From: Laburnicola sp. R22_1
Taxonomy: Eukaryota > Ascomycota > Dothideomycetes > Pleosporales > Didymosphaeriaceae
Direction of reading: 5' to 3'
DNA: 64,000 nucleotides
Assembly: GCA_014281115.1 (NCBI GenBank)
Contig: JACONQ010000004.1
Coordinates: 1,674,001 to 1,738,000, forward strand
Positions within the stretch are counted from its first letter, which is position 1. Each line of letters opens with the position of its first letter. Positions 20,994 to 31,963 of this stretch are shown here, piece after piece. The position numbers and the translations under genes are program-made. The notes beneath the pieces are model-generated. The model searched no databases and was not told the DNA's origin. It was given only the letters and a program-made list of their open reading frames with translations.

Positions 20994-22307
20994 ATGGGTT
21001 TCTTGTCGCGCGCAGCTGCCATCGCAGTCACACTATTGTCGCTCACCAGCGCCATTTCCATCACTTCGACGAGGACCTACGATATCGCCAACGATGTCGA
21101 GGGATCGGTCCACATGAATGCACTCGCATTCCAGCAAAGCCCTCTGACGACATTTGGCGACTACCAATATGTGGCATTCTACAAGACAGCAAGTGGTTAC
21201 GGAAAGCACTATGTCAACCTTGGTCGGCGTCGCATTGCACCATCACTAGGCGACTGGCAGTATTTTGCGTTCACCGACTATGTTCAACAAACACTCGACG
21301 AGCACAATACCATCAGCATGGGCATCAGCGGCGACGGAAAGATTCATTTGAGCTTCGACCACCACGATGTGCCCCTCAACTATCGTGTCTCAACCTCCGG
21401 CATAGCCAAAACGGTGCCCTCTGACTGGAGCATGAGAACGTTCGGCGGATCCGTCCAACACAGTCTCCCCGGATCCACAGGCCCCTGGACTCCACTCACC
21501 TACCCACGCTTCGAGCGTCTTGCAAATGGCGACATGCTAATGGAATTCCGCATAGGGAAAAGCGGGGCCGGAGACTCGTACATTCAGCGTTACTCCAGCA
21601 GGTCAGGATCCTGGAGTGCGGTCGGAAAGTACCTGCAAGGTCAAAACAACAACGCATACATCAACGGCCTCACTTCCGCAAACGGCAAACTGTACGCTAG
21701 CTGGACCGTCCGCGAAACGCCTGACGCAAGAACCAACCACGACTTCTACTTCGCGCTGTCAGAAGACGATGGCCGCACCTGGAAAGCTACAACCGGGAAC
21801 ACCGTCTCGAAACCCATCACGCCATCAACCCCCGGTATCAAGGTCTTTTCCATCTCGCAGAACAGGCAGATCATGAATCAAGAAGCGCAGACCGCCGATG
21901 AAAAGGGCCGCTTCCATGCCCTCATGCGTGACAACACGTCTGGTACAGCTCGGTTCTATCACTACCTTCGCACATCTTCCGGTACCTTCACTAAGACTGC
22001 GATCAACGCCCCAGGGCTTTCTAGCCCACCGTACCTCGCCTATCGTGGCAAACTTGCCGCCAGAGGAGACAGTCTTATTGCCATTCTTCCCGACGCGCCA
22101 AAGAATACCATCACTCTGTACGGCGCAACTGCTGGTCGGAACTACCGGGACTGGAAGCTGCTGGCTACCATTCCCAACATGGCCGGCGAGCCGGGAGTGG
22201 ACGAGGAACGGCTTGCGCAGACGGGTGTCTTGAGCGTGTTTGTCCGACAGGGAGGGCCTTTCGGGCAACGCAAAGTCCAGGTTTGGGATTATGGTGTGCA
22301 GTGGTAG
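20994..22307 (+). CDS. Secreted BNR_4-repeat beta-propeller protein, 437 aa (possible polysaccharide lyase)
   Basis: Single exon. Signal peptide MGFLSRAAAIAVTLLSLTSA. The mature protein fits the BNR_4 family (PF15892): YVAFYKTASGYGKHYVNLGR, then ISMGISGDGKIHLSFDHHDV followed by PLNYRVS, TYPRFERLANGDMLMEFRIG, YINGLTSANGKLYASWTVRE, YFALSEDDGRTWKATTG and NQEAQTADEKGRFHALMRDN. The SFDHH...LNYR segment and the Asn/His/Tyr-rich strands are where related beta-propeller polysaccharide lyases (PL24, PL25 and the fungal rhamnose-glucuronate lyase family PL27) place active-site residues. It is therefore likely an extracellular glycan-degrading or glycan-binding protein; the lyase assignment is inference. 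Confidence 0.85.
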   Translation: MGFLSRAAAIAVTLLSLTSAISITSTRTYDIANDVEGSVHMNALAFQQSPLTTFGDYQYVAFYKTASGYGKHYVNLGRRRIAPSLGDWQYFAFTDYVQQTLDEHNTISMGISGDGKIHLSFDHHDVPLNYRVSTSGIAKTVPSDWSMRTFGGSVQHSLPGSTGPWTPLTYPRFERLANGDMLMEFRIGKSGAGDSYIQRYSSRSGSWSAVGKYLQGQNNNAYINGLTSANGKLYASWTVRETPDARTNHDFYFALSEDDGRTWKATTGNTVSKPITPSTPGIKVFSISQNRQIMNQEAQTADEKGRFHALMRDNTSGTARFYHYLRTSSGTFTKTAINAPGLSSPPYLAYRGKLAARGDSLIAILPDAPKNTITLYGATAGRNYRDWKLLATIPNMAGEPGVDEERLAQTGVLSVFVRQGGPFGQRKVQVWDYGVQW

Positions 22308-22559
22308 ATATGTATATACTGGCCTTTCCAACACGATATAATGGAGAACTGGAAACTTCAAAATTCATGAGGGAAGTTCGTGTCACTGATTTGCGCATGA
22401 ACACCCATAGGAAACTGGGAACTAATGATGAATCATGCATGTATGCTATCGATCAAAACGCCGAATCCCACACAGTATCTCCATAGGTCGTGCCAAACTC
22501 CTCATATATACAAATGGGTATACTACCAAAGCTTGGAACAAGCTGCGTTAATGATATAT

Positions 22560-23805
22560 TCAATCGAACTTCGCCAACGCGAGCTCGTAGGCCAAAGCTA
22601 GCGTCAGCTTCGCGTGCTGGAGCATGTGGTCGAAACTCAGATACTCGATCTTATCTTCAGTCGTATGGACCTTGGGGTCAGACTGCTTGAAGTCGGATTC
22701 AATGACAAAGGCAGAGGGGTATCCAGCCTTGCTCGCGCTAGCATGGTCCGAGCACGCGTAGCCGCATTTCGTGAGAATGTATGGAATGTCGCAGTACTGG
22801 GTGATCACTTCCTTGATGAACTCTGTCAGGCCAGGGTCGACGTAGTCGGTGATAACCCCAACGGATTCTGGCTCGCCTGCATCGATGGTCTTTTGCACGT
22901 AGCCGGTCATGTCCTGCTGCAGCATAGCCTTGATGTCCCTGCCCTCCTTCTCGTATGACTGGAAGATTGCCTGTGAACCGAGCAGGCCGCCCTCTTCGGC
23001 GGAGTACCAGTGGAACTCAACAGTGTTGGGTGCCTTGCCTCGGACGATATCCTTCGATTTCAGAAGCACGCGCAGAGCCTCTAGAATGGTAACGGTCCCG
23101 CTTCCATCATCGTCAGCGCCGGGAGCCGCCAAGAAGGACGGGAGGAACAGGTTGATGCTGTCCTGGTGCGCGCCGATGACAATCGTCTTGTTGCTCTTTC
23201 CAGGAATAGTTGCGATGATGGAAGACTGGCCCCACGGGTGGGAGAAAGCCTTCACCGACGCACCGTGATCGAAAGCTCCAGCTTTCGCCAGCGTATCATT
23301 GACCTGTCCAAGCAGCCATGCAGAGGACTGCGCTCCATATTGCGACTTGTAGTAGCGGGTGTGGAAGCTAGTGAAGACTTCTAGATGCTTGCGCATATTG
23401 ATCTTCTCGAGTTGCTTGAGCATCGGTGCGACGGCCTCATTTTGAGCTACCTTGGAGGGAAACTTGACGCTTTGAATGCCGACCTTGCGGTTCAGAGCGC
23501 CAAGCTCCGGTGTGTGCGTAATGTCGAAGAAGTTGATGCCTTTCTACAAGCTGTCAGCGACGCCATCACCCTGTCGTACTATATACAGCGCGAGAGCGAC
23601 CCGTTGGCAGCAATACACGTACACGTCGCAGGACCCATTTGTCGTCCTCGGTGATCCACTTGGTCTCCCCAGGCGCCAGCTCGATGAGGTACTCGTCGGG
23701 TTCGACAGTAGTGGTTGACTGCGGGTCCTGCAGAACGACCTGCGGATCCTGCGCAGCTGCAGCAATTAATGCGGTGCATAACGGAAGCAATATGGAAGAT
23801 TTCAT
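22560..23805 (-). CDS. Secreted M28 leucine aminopeptidase, 388 aa
   Basis: Two exons: 23623-23805 and 22560-23543 (intron 23544-23622, donor gtacgt, phase 0). Signal peptide [19 protein letters not shown], then a propeptide-like segment [18 protein letters not shown]. All M28 zinc-site elements are present in order: HQD in IVIGAHQDS, the bridging Asp in [12 protein letters not shown], catalytic EE in [13 protein letters not shown], Asp in QDMTGY and His in [11 protein letters not shown]. The domain layout and length match secreted fungal leucine aminopeptidases such as LapA. It would release N-terminal residues from peptides outside the cell. The start lies about 200 bp from a divergent small ORF at 24006. 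Confidence 0.95.
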
Positions 23806-24005
23806 GTTGGGCTGATGTTGTGGTATGCGGCGTGGAGTGCTCGTCGTGTTTGAAGCGCGGTCAGCGTCAGCGCTGAGCGGGTTGACCTAGTGACCGGACT
23901 TAGTCGGATTTAGTATCAATCAAAGAAAGCGCCACCTGTGTCGCGCCTGTGTCCCGTTAAGCTCCACGTCTTACAGCCAACAACACTCTCTTCAGACCAC
24001 GCACG

Positions 24006-24239
24006 ATGAGCACGATGGGTCTATCCATCACCGTCGAAACCCCTTTTGCTATCAGATCTTGGACCTATCCAGGAAATTCGGGAAATTGTTTCTCAGCTAC
24101 AAGTCCTGCACTCATTTGGAATAAACAGATTTATCAAGTCTTTCGAAGAGAAATCGACGAGAAAGCTAACAGCGCCACAATACACCTAAAGGTTTCTCAC
24201 GTCTTAATAAAGGAAATTATAGAGTCTATTCTACATTAG
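24006..24239 (+). CDS. Possible truncated gene, 77 codons, abutting the AT-rich island
   Basis: Starts at an ATG (MSTMGLSITVETPFAIRSWT) and ends at the edge of the AT-rich block with a Lys/Ile-rich tail (SHVLIKEIIESILH). Composition changes along the ORF from normal to AT-rich, as if the 5' end of a gene had been joined to RIP-mutated repeat DNA. No family recognised; may be spurious. Confidence 0.22.
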   Translation: MSTMGLSITVETPFAIRSWTYPGNSGNCFSATSPALIWNKQIYQVFRREIDEKANSATIHLKVSHVLIKEIIESILH

Positions 24240-24524
24240 AATCCTCTTTTAGGCAGAACTTTCATCCTATATCCATTATAATAAGACTCTGGCAAATAGG
24301 ATTAAGGTTAGGTTGGGGTTAGGTTACTTTACATAAGATCCTAACGTTAACCTAATTCTAACCTAACTATTTTATAGTAGTTATAGATTAGAGTTAGATT
24401 AAGATTTAGATTAAATTAATATTATATAAATTAGAATTTAAGTTAAATTATATATATTATTAATTAACTACCTAGGGGTAGAATAATAAAGGCTTTTATT
24501 TTATATGTGTGGCGTTAATTAAAT

Positions 24525-24632
24525 CTACCTAGAGGTAGGACAACAAAGGCTTTTATCTTAAATAACGTAATAAAAAAAGTAGAGCCTCCTACTTAGTAAT
24601 TAAAAAGAGCATAAAAAAGGTAATTATAAAAA
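24525..24632 (+). repeat. Copy of ~110-bp dispersed repeat in the AT island
   Basis: Begins ctacctagaggtaggacaac and continues through aggcttttatc, then ctacttagtaattaaaaaga. Further copies: partial at about 24467-24508, and about 26618-26726 and 27054-27150, all on the same strand. Confidence 0.75.
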
Positions 24633-26617
24633 AAAAGCGCATTTAAACTACTAAGCAAGCTTAGTAGTTTTAGTATAGGGCTGCTTTTATAAACAATCTT
24701 TTTATAAAGAGGCTACTTAGAACTTTAGTAAAGAAGGAATAAAATAACTTTAGCGCTGCTATACTATAGTTATCCCTCTTTTTCTTTACTATTCTAATTA
24801 TTATAAATAATATAAATTATATTAATAGGTATATACTATTACTCTATTACTCTATTAAGATTATTCTTAATAAAATTCCTACTATCTCTCTACACATACC
24901 TCTATACTCTACTATCTACTTAAGTATTAACTCTAAATTATCTAATACTAATATACTTACTAATACTAAAGAGTATATGCTAAAGATTTATAACACTACC
25001 CTTAAGATAACTATACTAGAGTTCTATTCTATTTATTAGATACTTATTTAGTATAAGAAGTAGGTATCCTTAACTATTTATAAAGTAGTTCTAGTATACT
25101 AGTTAGATTAGTAGCTTATCTAGTTTATAAAGAACTATAAAATTAAATTTCTACTTTAGTAGATATAATTACTTCTTATTAGTAACTAAATCTAAAAGAA
25201 AAGGCAAAAGGTAAAGAATAAGGTGTTTATTAATAAGCTCTAGTGTAGTAAAAGTATTATATAAATCTATAAGATTCTTTTAGCTATTATAGCTATATTA
25301 GCTTATCTAAGTAAGTATACTACGTAAGTGGTATATAAGCGTAAATAGTTAATAATACTAATAGTAATAATCTAGATAAGCTATATATAGTATAAGTAAG
25401 TCGGCTTACTAAATATCTTTTTTAACCTTTTTTTTTAGTTTAAGTTAAAGTATATTAAAAAAATTTTGTACGCACATAAGTACCTAGGGTACCTAAGCAG
25501 TCCTATATAAGGCTACACACGCCTACGCACTAAATACGCTTAGAGCGCACTAGTAATACTACTTTTTTCTTAGTATATATATATATCAGGTTGCGTAAGA
25601 ATACGCACCTATACTACTAGTGCACCTAGAGTAACTAGGGTAGCTAGAGTACCCTAGGCGCCTATACTACCTATAAAATACTAATTAATAAGCAAATAAA
25701 GCTCTTTAATTGGCTAAAATTTAAAAAAGCTTAGTAATCTACGTAGTAAGCTACTTAGTAAGCTTTAAAAAAATTAGAATTTTTTTAAAGTATAAAGTTA
25801 AAGTCTTTTACTAGATAGTAATTACTAGTTAATATAATAGTATTAATTACTAGCGTATTATATAGAACTTCTACCTATCCCTAAATTTTAGATTTTATAG
25901 GTTTAAAAATAGAAAAAATATAATTTTATAATTATTTAAAAGAGTTAGATTTTTTTCTCTAGGGTTAATCTATAATATTATATAATCCTAGGCCGGCTGT
26001 TTAACTAACCACTATGTTACGTAATTAATAATTTCTTTAATAATATTTTTCGCTATAATAATAATAATAATTATAATAGTAACTAACCTAACTATTTTAT
26101 TAACTCTCTTCTATAGTAAATCTCCCCTTATAACTAGCGATTAGGCCGTATTCTGCCCCCCCTAGGACCTCGCCGCCACCCATCTCCTCTATGCTCCTAC
26201 TGCCGCTGTTTACCCTTACCCTTATTGCTTAGTTATAGTCCCCTACCTTAATAATAGTCTAAATAATCGCTACTACCTTAATAAGCTTTCTGTGCTACTA
26301 CTACGCCTTTAGTGTTTTATATATTATAATAAACTTTTTCTTTGTTTTACTCTAGTTCTTACTCTTATAGTTCTTATTACTTTTATTTTTAGTTATATTT
26401 TTAAGCTTTTATAGTATAGTTTCTATATTATACTATTATTACGTTATAAAGGCTATATTTTTACTAATATTTAGGTACTAAAGGAGTGTCTTACACTTTA
26501 GAATCTAGAGATATAAGGCGCAGCAAATTAGCCTAAAGATATTATTAATAGGGTACTTAAAAATAAGCTCTAAAGGCCCCTCTAATGATTCTTCTAGTTA
26601 TATATAACGTTATTTTA

Positions 26618-26726
26618 TCTACCTAGGGGTAGGACAACAAAGGCTTTTATCTTAAATAATATAACTAAAAAAGCAGAGCCCTCTACTTAGTAATTAAAAA
26701 GAGAAAAAGAGTATAAAAGATAATTA
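26618..26726 (+). repeat. Copy of ~110-bp dispersed repeat
   Basis: Same unit as at 24525 (ctacctaggggtaggacaac start), with small substitutions and an AAGAG-type length difference near its end. Confidence 0.75.
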
Positions 26727-27053
26727 TAAGGTAAATTATATAAACTAAATTATTCTAGATCTAACTAATTATAGTTCTTAAGTATTTTTAAGTAGTTATT
26801 AGTGTATTATTACTATATACTAAAAGGTCTAATTTTTTTAATTAGTATTAAAAATCTTTATTATATATACCTAAGGTCTATATAACTCTAACCTAACCCT
26901 ATATCTAAGCTAGGTACTCTAAATCTATTTACTAGCTTAAATAATATTTCTATAAGGTAGGTATATATTAAAGATCTTCGTCGTGTAGAGATTCTAACTA
27001 AGATCGAGTCCGCACCATACACAGAGAGGAAGGTAGGTATATATATTATTAAT

Positions 27054-27150
27054 TAACTACCTAGGGGTAGAATAATAAAAGCTTTTATTTTAAATAATAG
27101 AATAAAAAAAGCAAAGCCCCCTACTTAGTAATTAAAAAGAGTATAAAAAG
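27054..27150 (+). repeat. Copy of ~110-bp dispersed repeat
   Basis: Same unit (ctacctaggggtagaataat start). This copy and the partial one near 24467 share the aataataa variant, dividing the four copies into two subtypes. Confidence 0.7.
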
Positions 27151-27769
27151 AAGTAGGTATATAAAAAGACTATATATATAGTCTTACTTAGAATTTTATT
27201 TACTAATTATACTAGTTCTAAAAGAATAATATAATATAAATAAAAGGCCTATACTATAGATTAGTAATAATAAAACTCTAGTATAGTTACTTTAATAGTA
27301 GCTTTAATAGTAATAGTATAAATTTTTAGTATATACTTTTTAGTAGTAAGATTTAGTGTACTAGGTATTACTACTTATATTCAAGTGGTCGTGGAAAAGC
27401 GTCCATTTTCGGAGGTGATTTGCCGCCGCTTTTGGCGGCGTTTCCACCTCGCTTGGCCCCCAAAGGCTCGCTGCTTTAACGATAACCCTGGTCGCTCGAA
27501 CGGTGCCTGGACAGGGATCGTTGGCGCGCAGCGCGTCAGTTACCCACGCCTTGCCAGGCTTGCTTCCCCTCATCACCGTGCTCGAGGGCAAGCGCCGCCG
27601 CGAACCACGCCGCTGGACTGACGTTAGACACGATGACCCTCCACTTTCTGCTCCGCAGGCATCTGTCAGAACAACCCTATAAATCAACCTCCTACCAGGC
27701 CTTCTCCCCTACAGATCCAACCATTGCAACCATTGCAACGCATACCTCGCGCATCCAGCCGCGGCGACG

Positions 27770-30375
27770 ATGGCTCGACGCAGCCGCAGACTTGGCACCT
27801 CCCGCGCCGTGCCTGCAGCGGTCTCTACTATCGCTACGAGTAGAACGAAGAGACGATGCCGCAACAATCCTCCTACCTCGATCGCCGTGCCGATCTATGA
27901 AAACCCGTCACCCCCCGCAACACCCTCGTCAGACTGTGGTTCCAGCTTCGTCTGCGAGGAAGATCTCGAACCAGTCACGCACTTGACCTCAGACACGGAT
28001 GCTGGATCACCAGCGGACGCAGAAACCGACAGTTATAGAGACAGCGGCATCGGCTTAGATGTAGGACGGGACGGAGAGCAGGATCCACCAGCTTCTAAAG
28101 CGGCTGCGATACTGGAGAGAATAGCCTACCATCAGAAGCAAGGTCCGGCGAAACCGAGACACTCTGATAGAACGACGAAATTATGGAAGACGGAAAGCCA
28201 ATTCTGGAAAAGGCAAGCATTATAGAGGTTATTCGTATAACTTAGACTAACAATGCTTAGATACTGCCTCATGGTCCAGGAAGTGACGGGGCTGTCTCCA
28301 GAGGACCAACTACGCAAATGCGACCCAGCCGTATTTAAGATGTATCTAGAATGGCGAACAGAGCATTCCCGAATCAAGAAGGAAAGTGCAATCGAAGCTT
28401 ATTGGAAACGGATCAGTATATATTACGATCAAGTTGTGGGCCATGCAATGGCTAACAAGGTCCTCAAAGATGTCCGCAGAGTTCGTCAGGCCCTACAATC
28501 CCCTAATCAGTGATTGATCCCTAACCTAACGCAGTGGACACCAGAGCTCCAACTGGACAGGTCGAAGAAGAACAAGCTAGCTATGTATGTCCAGGACCTC
28601 TTTGCCATCCTGCATGCTCTTTGGGTAGACGACAAAAAGCCATTGCACGGCTTCATTCGCGTGCAGATTTCGGCCCTCCTCCTCTTAAGTGCAGCTACCG
28701 CTACACGACCAGGAGCGCTTGTCGAGAGTGCAAGCAACAAAGGAAGTAACAAAGCGCTCTGCTTTAGGGATGTGTCACTTATGAAGGTCCCCAGTCTCAC
28801 GGATCCCAGACGAAGCGTTCTTGTGGCGAACGTGAACCTGGTGCACGTCAAGAACAAGGAGAGAGACGGAACACCGTATGTTACACTATAAAGATTATCG
28901 TGCCTCGTTAACTTGTTATTTGCCCTTCAGAAAGAAGTTTACATTTCACCTCGAGGGGTTGCCTGCGTACTGTATAGTGTCGCATTTGCTAGCCATCGGC
29001 TTCAGGCAGGATGCATTCCACGATGGTTTTTCCACCATTCAGCAAATCTTCGATCTCAAGATACCAGCAGAACGCGAGGTTCTCCGCATTAGATGGAAGG
29101 AGGACAAGCTAGACAAGCCTTTCTTCTGCAACGTTCAAAGCACAGTAGAGGGTGGCCGTGCCCTTCTACCATCGGCGTTCCCTTACTGGAAATATCGGGA
29201 AATTTTCGTCCGACTAGGGCGCGTTGCAGGATTCGAAGAAAACGTTGAGCTTTACCAGCTACGACGAGCTTCTGGGGACAATATTAATGGTAGGCGACCC
29301 TTGCGAATGACTTGGTTCTTTGTGCCAAAGCTAATAGACGTTGCCAGAGGCTCTTCCTACTACAAACCGAAACCAGACTATGGGTCACAGCAGCGAAACC
29401 TACGAAAAATATTATACGCCGACGCACATCGCACGCGACTTCCAATCGATCTATTTTGGTATACTGTCTTAAGAGGACCTGGTTCGGTCTGTTGCAAGGA
29501 TGGGCTTATCACGAGATTGGCGTGCGCCAGTCGAACTGGACGATGAGCAACAAGAGGAGGTGCGCAACCACCCGCTGCTTGTGGCACTCCGCAAGGAAAG
29601 GGATAATTATAAGCGCGAGCTACATAGACAAGGCTTCCGGCCACTTGTTTAGGCTTAAGGAACTTTGCTTTACGCAGACTACGAGTCGACCAGCTGTAGG
29701 ATTGGCAGCACTACGGAGAAGTTACGTAGGGAGCGCCTAAAAGAGGCGATCCAAACGTTCCACGACTCGATTGATGCTATTGAGATTGGGGAGCAGCTTA
29801 GTGGGAAACCTGCAACCGAGATCCTCACTCTGCCAACCCCGGAATTCGAACTCCAAGAGCGTTCTATTGTAGCCAACATGCTCTCCAAGCCTTTCGAGAA
29901 CGATCTAGCTCGTGTCCGACATATTCACACTCTGGCTCGACTGTGCCGCCTCCAAGAAACCCCCCGCCCAAAGGCTTGCAAACGAAAGGTAGATTCTGAA
30001 GAAGATTCGGTGTCATCCTCGAGAGCAGGTGGGCCCATAACTAAGCCCACAGGGCTGAACATTAGATTCGAGAGGGTTGAGCCCGCCGCATCTAGAAGCG
30101 AAGGAGTCGCCGATGCTCAGTCTCATCATCTATACCCAATGATCCTTCCACACCCTGTATGTCTTCTCTGTATAGGTCAAGAGGAGCTCTCGTACGAACG
30201 GCGCATGCGCCATATACCGCGAAAAGACGTCCTTAAGAAGCACGTTATGGTACATTTCAAGGACTCTCAGTATCAGGGTAAGTTTGAATGCCGTCACCCT
30301 TCCTGTTCTGAGAAGCTGAATGGGATGGGACATTTCATGAGGCATGCATTGGATGTACACGACGTCTGCCATTAA
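27770..30375 (+). pseudogene. DUF3435 tyrosine-recombinase gene (Starship-captain family) with in-frame stops
   Basis: Exons: 27770-28212, 28261-28480, 28535-28875, 28931-29289, 29348-30375. Intron 1 uses a GC donor; intron 2 (gttcgt donor) is less certain. The fold and motifs fit DUF3435: SAATATRPGALVES (box I Arg), LVHVKNKE (Lys), KKFTFHLEGLPAYC, RIRWKEDKLDKPFFC, YQLRRASGDNIN (box II Arg), NRNQTMGHSSETYEKYYTPT (His and Tyr nucleophile region), then LSRDWRAPVELDDEQQEEVR and a C2H2-like tail (CLLCIGQEEL ... FECRHPSC ... HALDVHDV). Three in-frame stops break the last exon: TAA 29470-29472, TAG 29650-29652, TAA 29656-29658. Each sits where CAA or CAG would fit. Frame and motifs otherwise continue, so decay is recent. 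DUF3435 also occurs in non-captain FluG/C2H2 proteins. Confidence 0.85.
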
Positions 30376-31963
30376 TATACCGGTGAAGCCGACTTTGGTC
30401 CACAGAAGATATATTTTCAACAATCTTCGTTAGCAAGCTATCCGACGCGGATGCACAAGAGATTGATTCTGCGCCTGCATCCTACAAGCGGCAAAGGGAC
30501 TTTTTCCAGGACCAAATTAAGAAGCTGAAGAGTAAGCAAACCATTCTTCGTCGTGTAATAAAAACTATAGTTCTCTAGCTTAGCAAGGTATTAAGTGTGA
30601 CGTTTAATGGGTATTCCGGTCAGAGGATTGACCGGTTAACGGCTGCCAGATAGTGTCTTTTCCTTAGATTAGTGTGAGTTCTGCAGCCTCCTAAGAATTC
30701 GTTGGCACATCATGTGTACATATAGCAGCTCCTCCGCACCCCGAGAAGAGAGCACGTAGATAGCTGAATACATGCTTTTCTACCATGCCAGCTGCGTCAC
30801 ATTAAGCTGTCCTCAACAACGGCAGTACAAAGGAAAAAAGGAAGGTGGCTGTAAAACTGCTTTAATAAACGTGTGCATTTTAACTTATGCCACAGCTCAA
30901 GGGTGAAGTATTGCCCGTCCTTGCTAGTGTCTAATATCATCCGTTTTTCAATCAAATTGCAAGAAGGCGAGGAAACGTCGGGCGTAGATAGGACAAAAGT
31001 CTAGACTCGGGGGAGCTAGACAGTCTATTCTCTATAAAGGCGTTAGTAACAGGGCAGAGATATAAGTGTCAGGAAATGAATGACACCTTCAGGAGTGTCA
31101 GCTTTTGTTGTTCGTCTCGAAGGCTGGCGCAGAACGTGTGGGGAAAAATAGCCGCGCCATCCTGTATCTCTGGCAACCGATTCCTTGACCATCACCAGCG
31201 GTCATGCCACCAGCGACCCGCACTGTGGTTGTCGCTAGAGCTGTGGGTCGCTGGAGTTGCTTATCGCCACAGTCGCTAAATGTGGCTGTCGCCAGAGATA
31301 TGGGTCGCTGAAGTTGGGACGGTCGCCAGGCGCTGGAGATGTGGGTCGGCGTAGTCGCTAGAGGCTACCAGAGAAGCGTAGGTGCAGCGCCGGCACTCGG
31401 CCGATGTATCGTTTTTATGTACTCATGCCAATTCTCTCGCCGCCTTGGGCGCCATCGCGGCCATCGCGCCCTGGACTTCCTTGGATTCCTTGAATTCCTT
31501 GAACTCCCTGCCCCCGGAGACCTGGCGGATCTGGAGGACCTCGTCTTCTGCGAATGCAACATGGAGAAAGCGCATAGGACAACCACTATGATCCAGATAA
31601 TCCAAGGAGATTTGGGCATTCTCCTGACCCGCGGTGCAGCGCGTGCCGGCTACAATACAGCGTCAACTAGTTACATTCGCCGGTGGAGGCATGTCGCCAG
31701 CTGACCGGAGAGGTCTGTGCGCTTTGCGCCCTCGCAAGCTGTTGCCTCGTCGCGTGCGAATTCAAAAGATCACATCCCGCAAACCACCCTCCCGTAATCG
31801 TTGACCCTACACAGCAGCCTATAGTGAGTAAAATTCTCCTCTCCTTAAAGTCATCGCTTTCAACGCCGATGTTCGCCCATGTATTTGCTCGCATCGCTCG
31901 CGCTCTAATTAACATCTCTGTTAGCTTGCCCTACTCCGTGCTTCAGCCCATAGGGCACTCAGT
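30376..31963. other. Intergenic, 1.6 kb, with coding-like scrap and GTCGCT-rich repeats
   Basis: At about 30427-30545 a short coding-like frame reads SKLSDADAQEIDSAPASYKR, perhaps a relic of another gene. Positions 31195-31375 hold degenerate repeats around the words gtcgct and gtgggtcgctgg. The rest has no gene. Confidence 0.45.
31195..31375. repeat. Degenerate GTCGCT-rich minisatellite
   Basis: The words gtcgct, gtgggtcgct and tcgccag recur about every 15-40 bp (for example near 31223, 31245, 31271, 31283, 31303, 31320 and 31354) with irregular spacing. Confidence 0.5.

Larger units (their letters stand above)
24240..27365. repeat. AT-rich, RIP-like island, 3.1 kb
   Basis: Sharp change to very AT-rich sequence with no coding frame, dense TA steps and stops in all frames, typical of repeats mutated by RIP. 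It contains four copies of a ~110-bp unit (listed separately), a few less degraded GC patches (about 25480-25680 and 26140-26230) and a degenerate TTAGG-like tract at about 24300-24370. The original element is not recognisable. Confidence 0.85.

Noticed and set aside
24300..24370. TTAGG-like tract as a telomere relic
   Set aside because: Repeats are too irregular, and AT-rich RIPed DNA gives such words by chance.
29312..29740. Separate ORF within the DUF3435 region
   Set aside because: Out of frame with the MGHSS...YEKYY recombinase motif; mostly intron and shadow frame.
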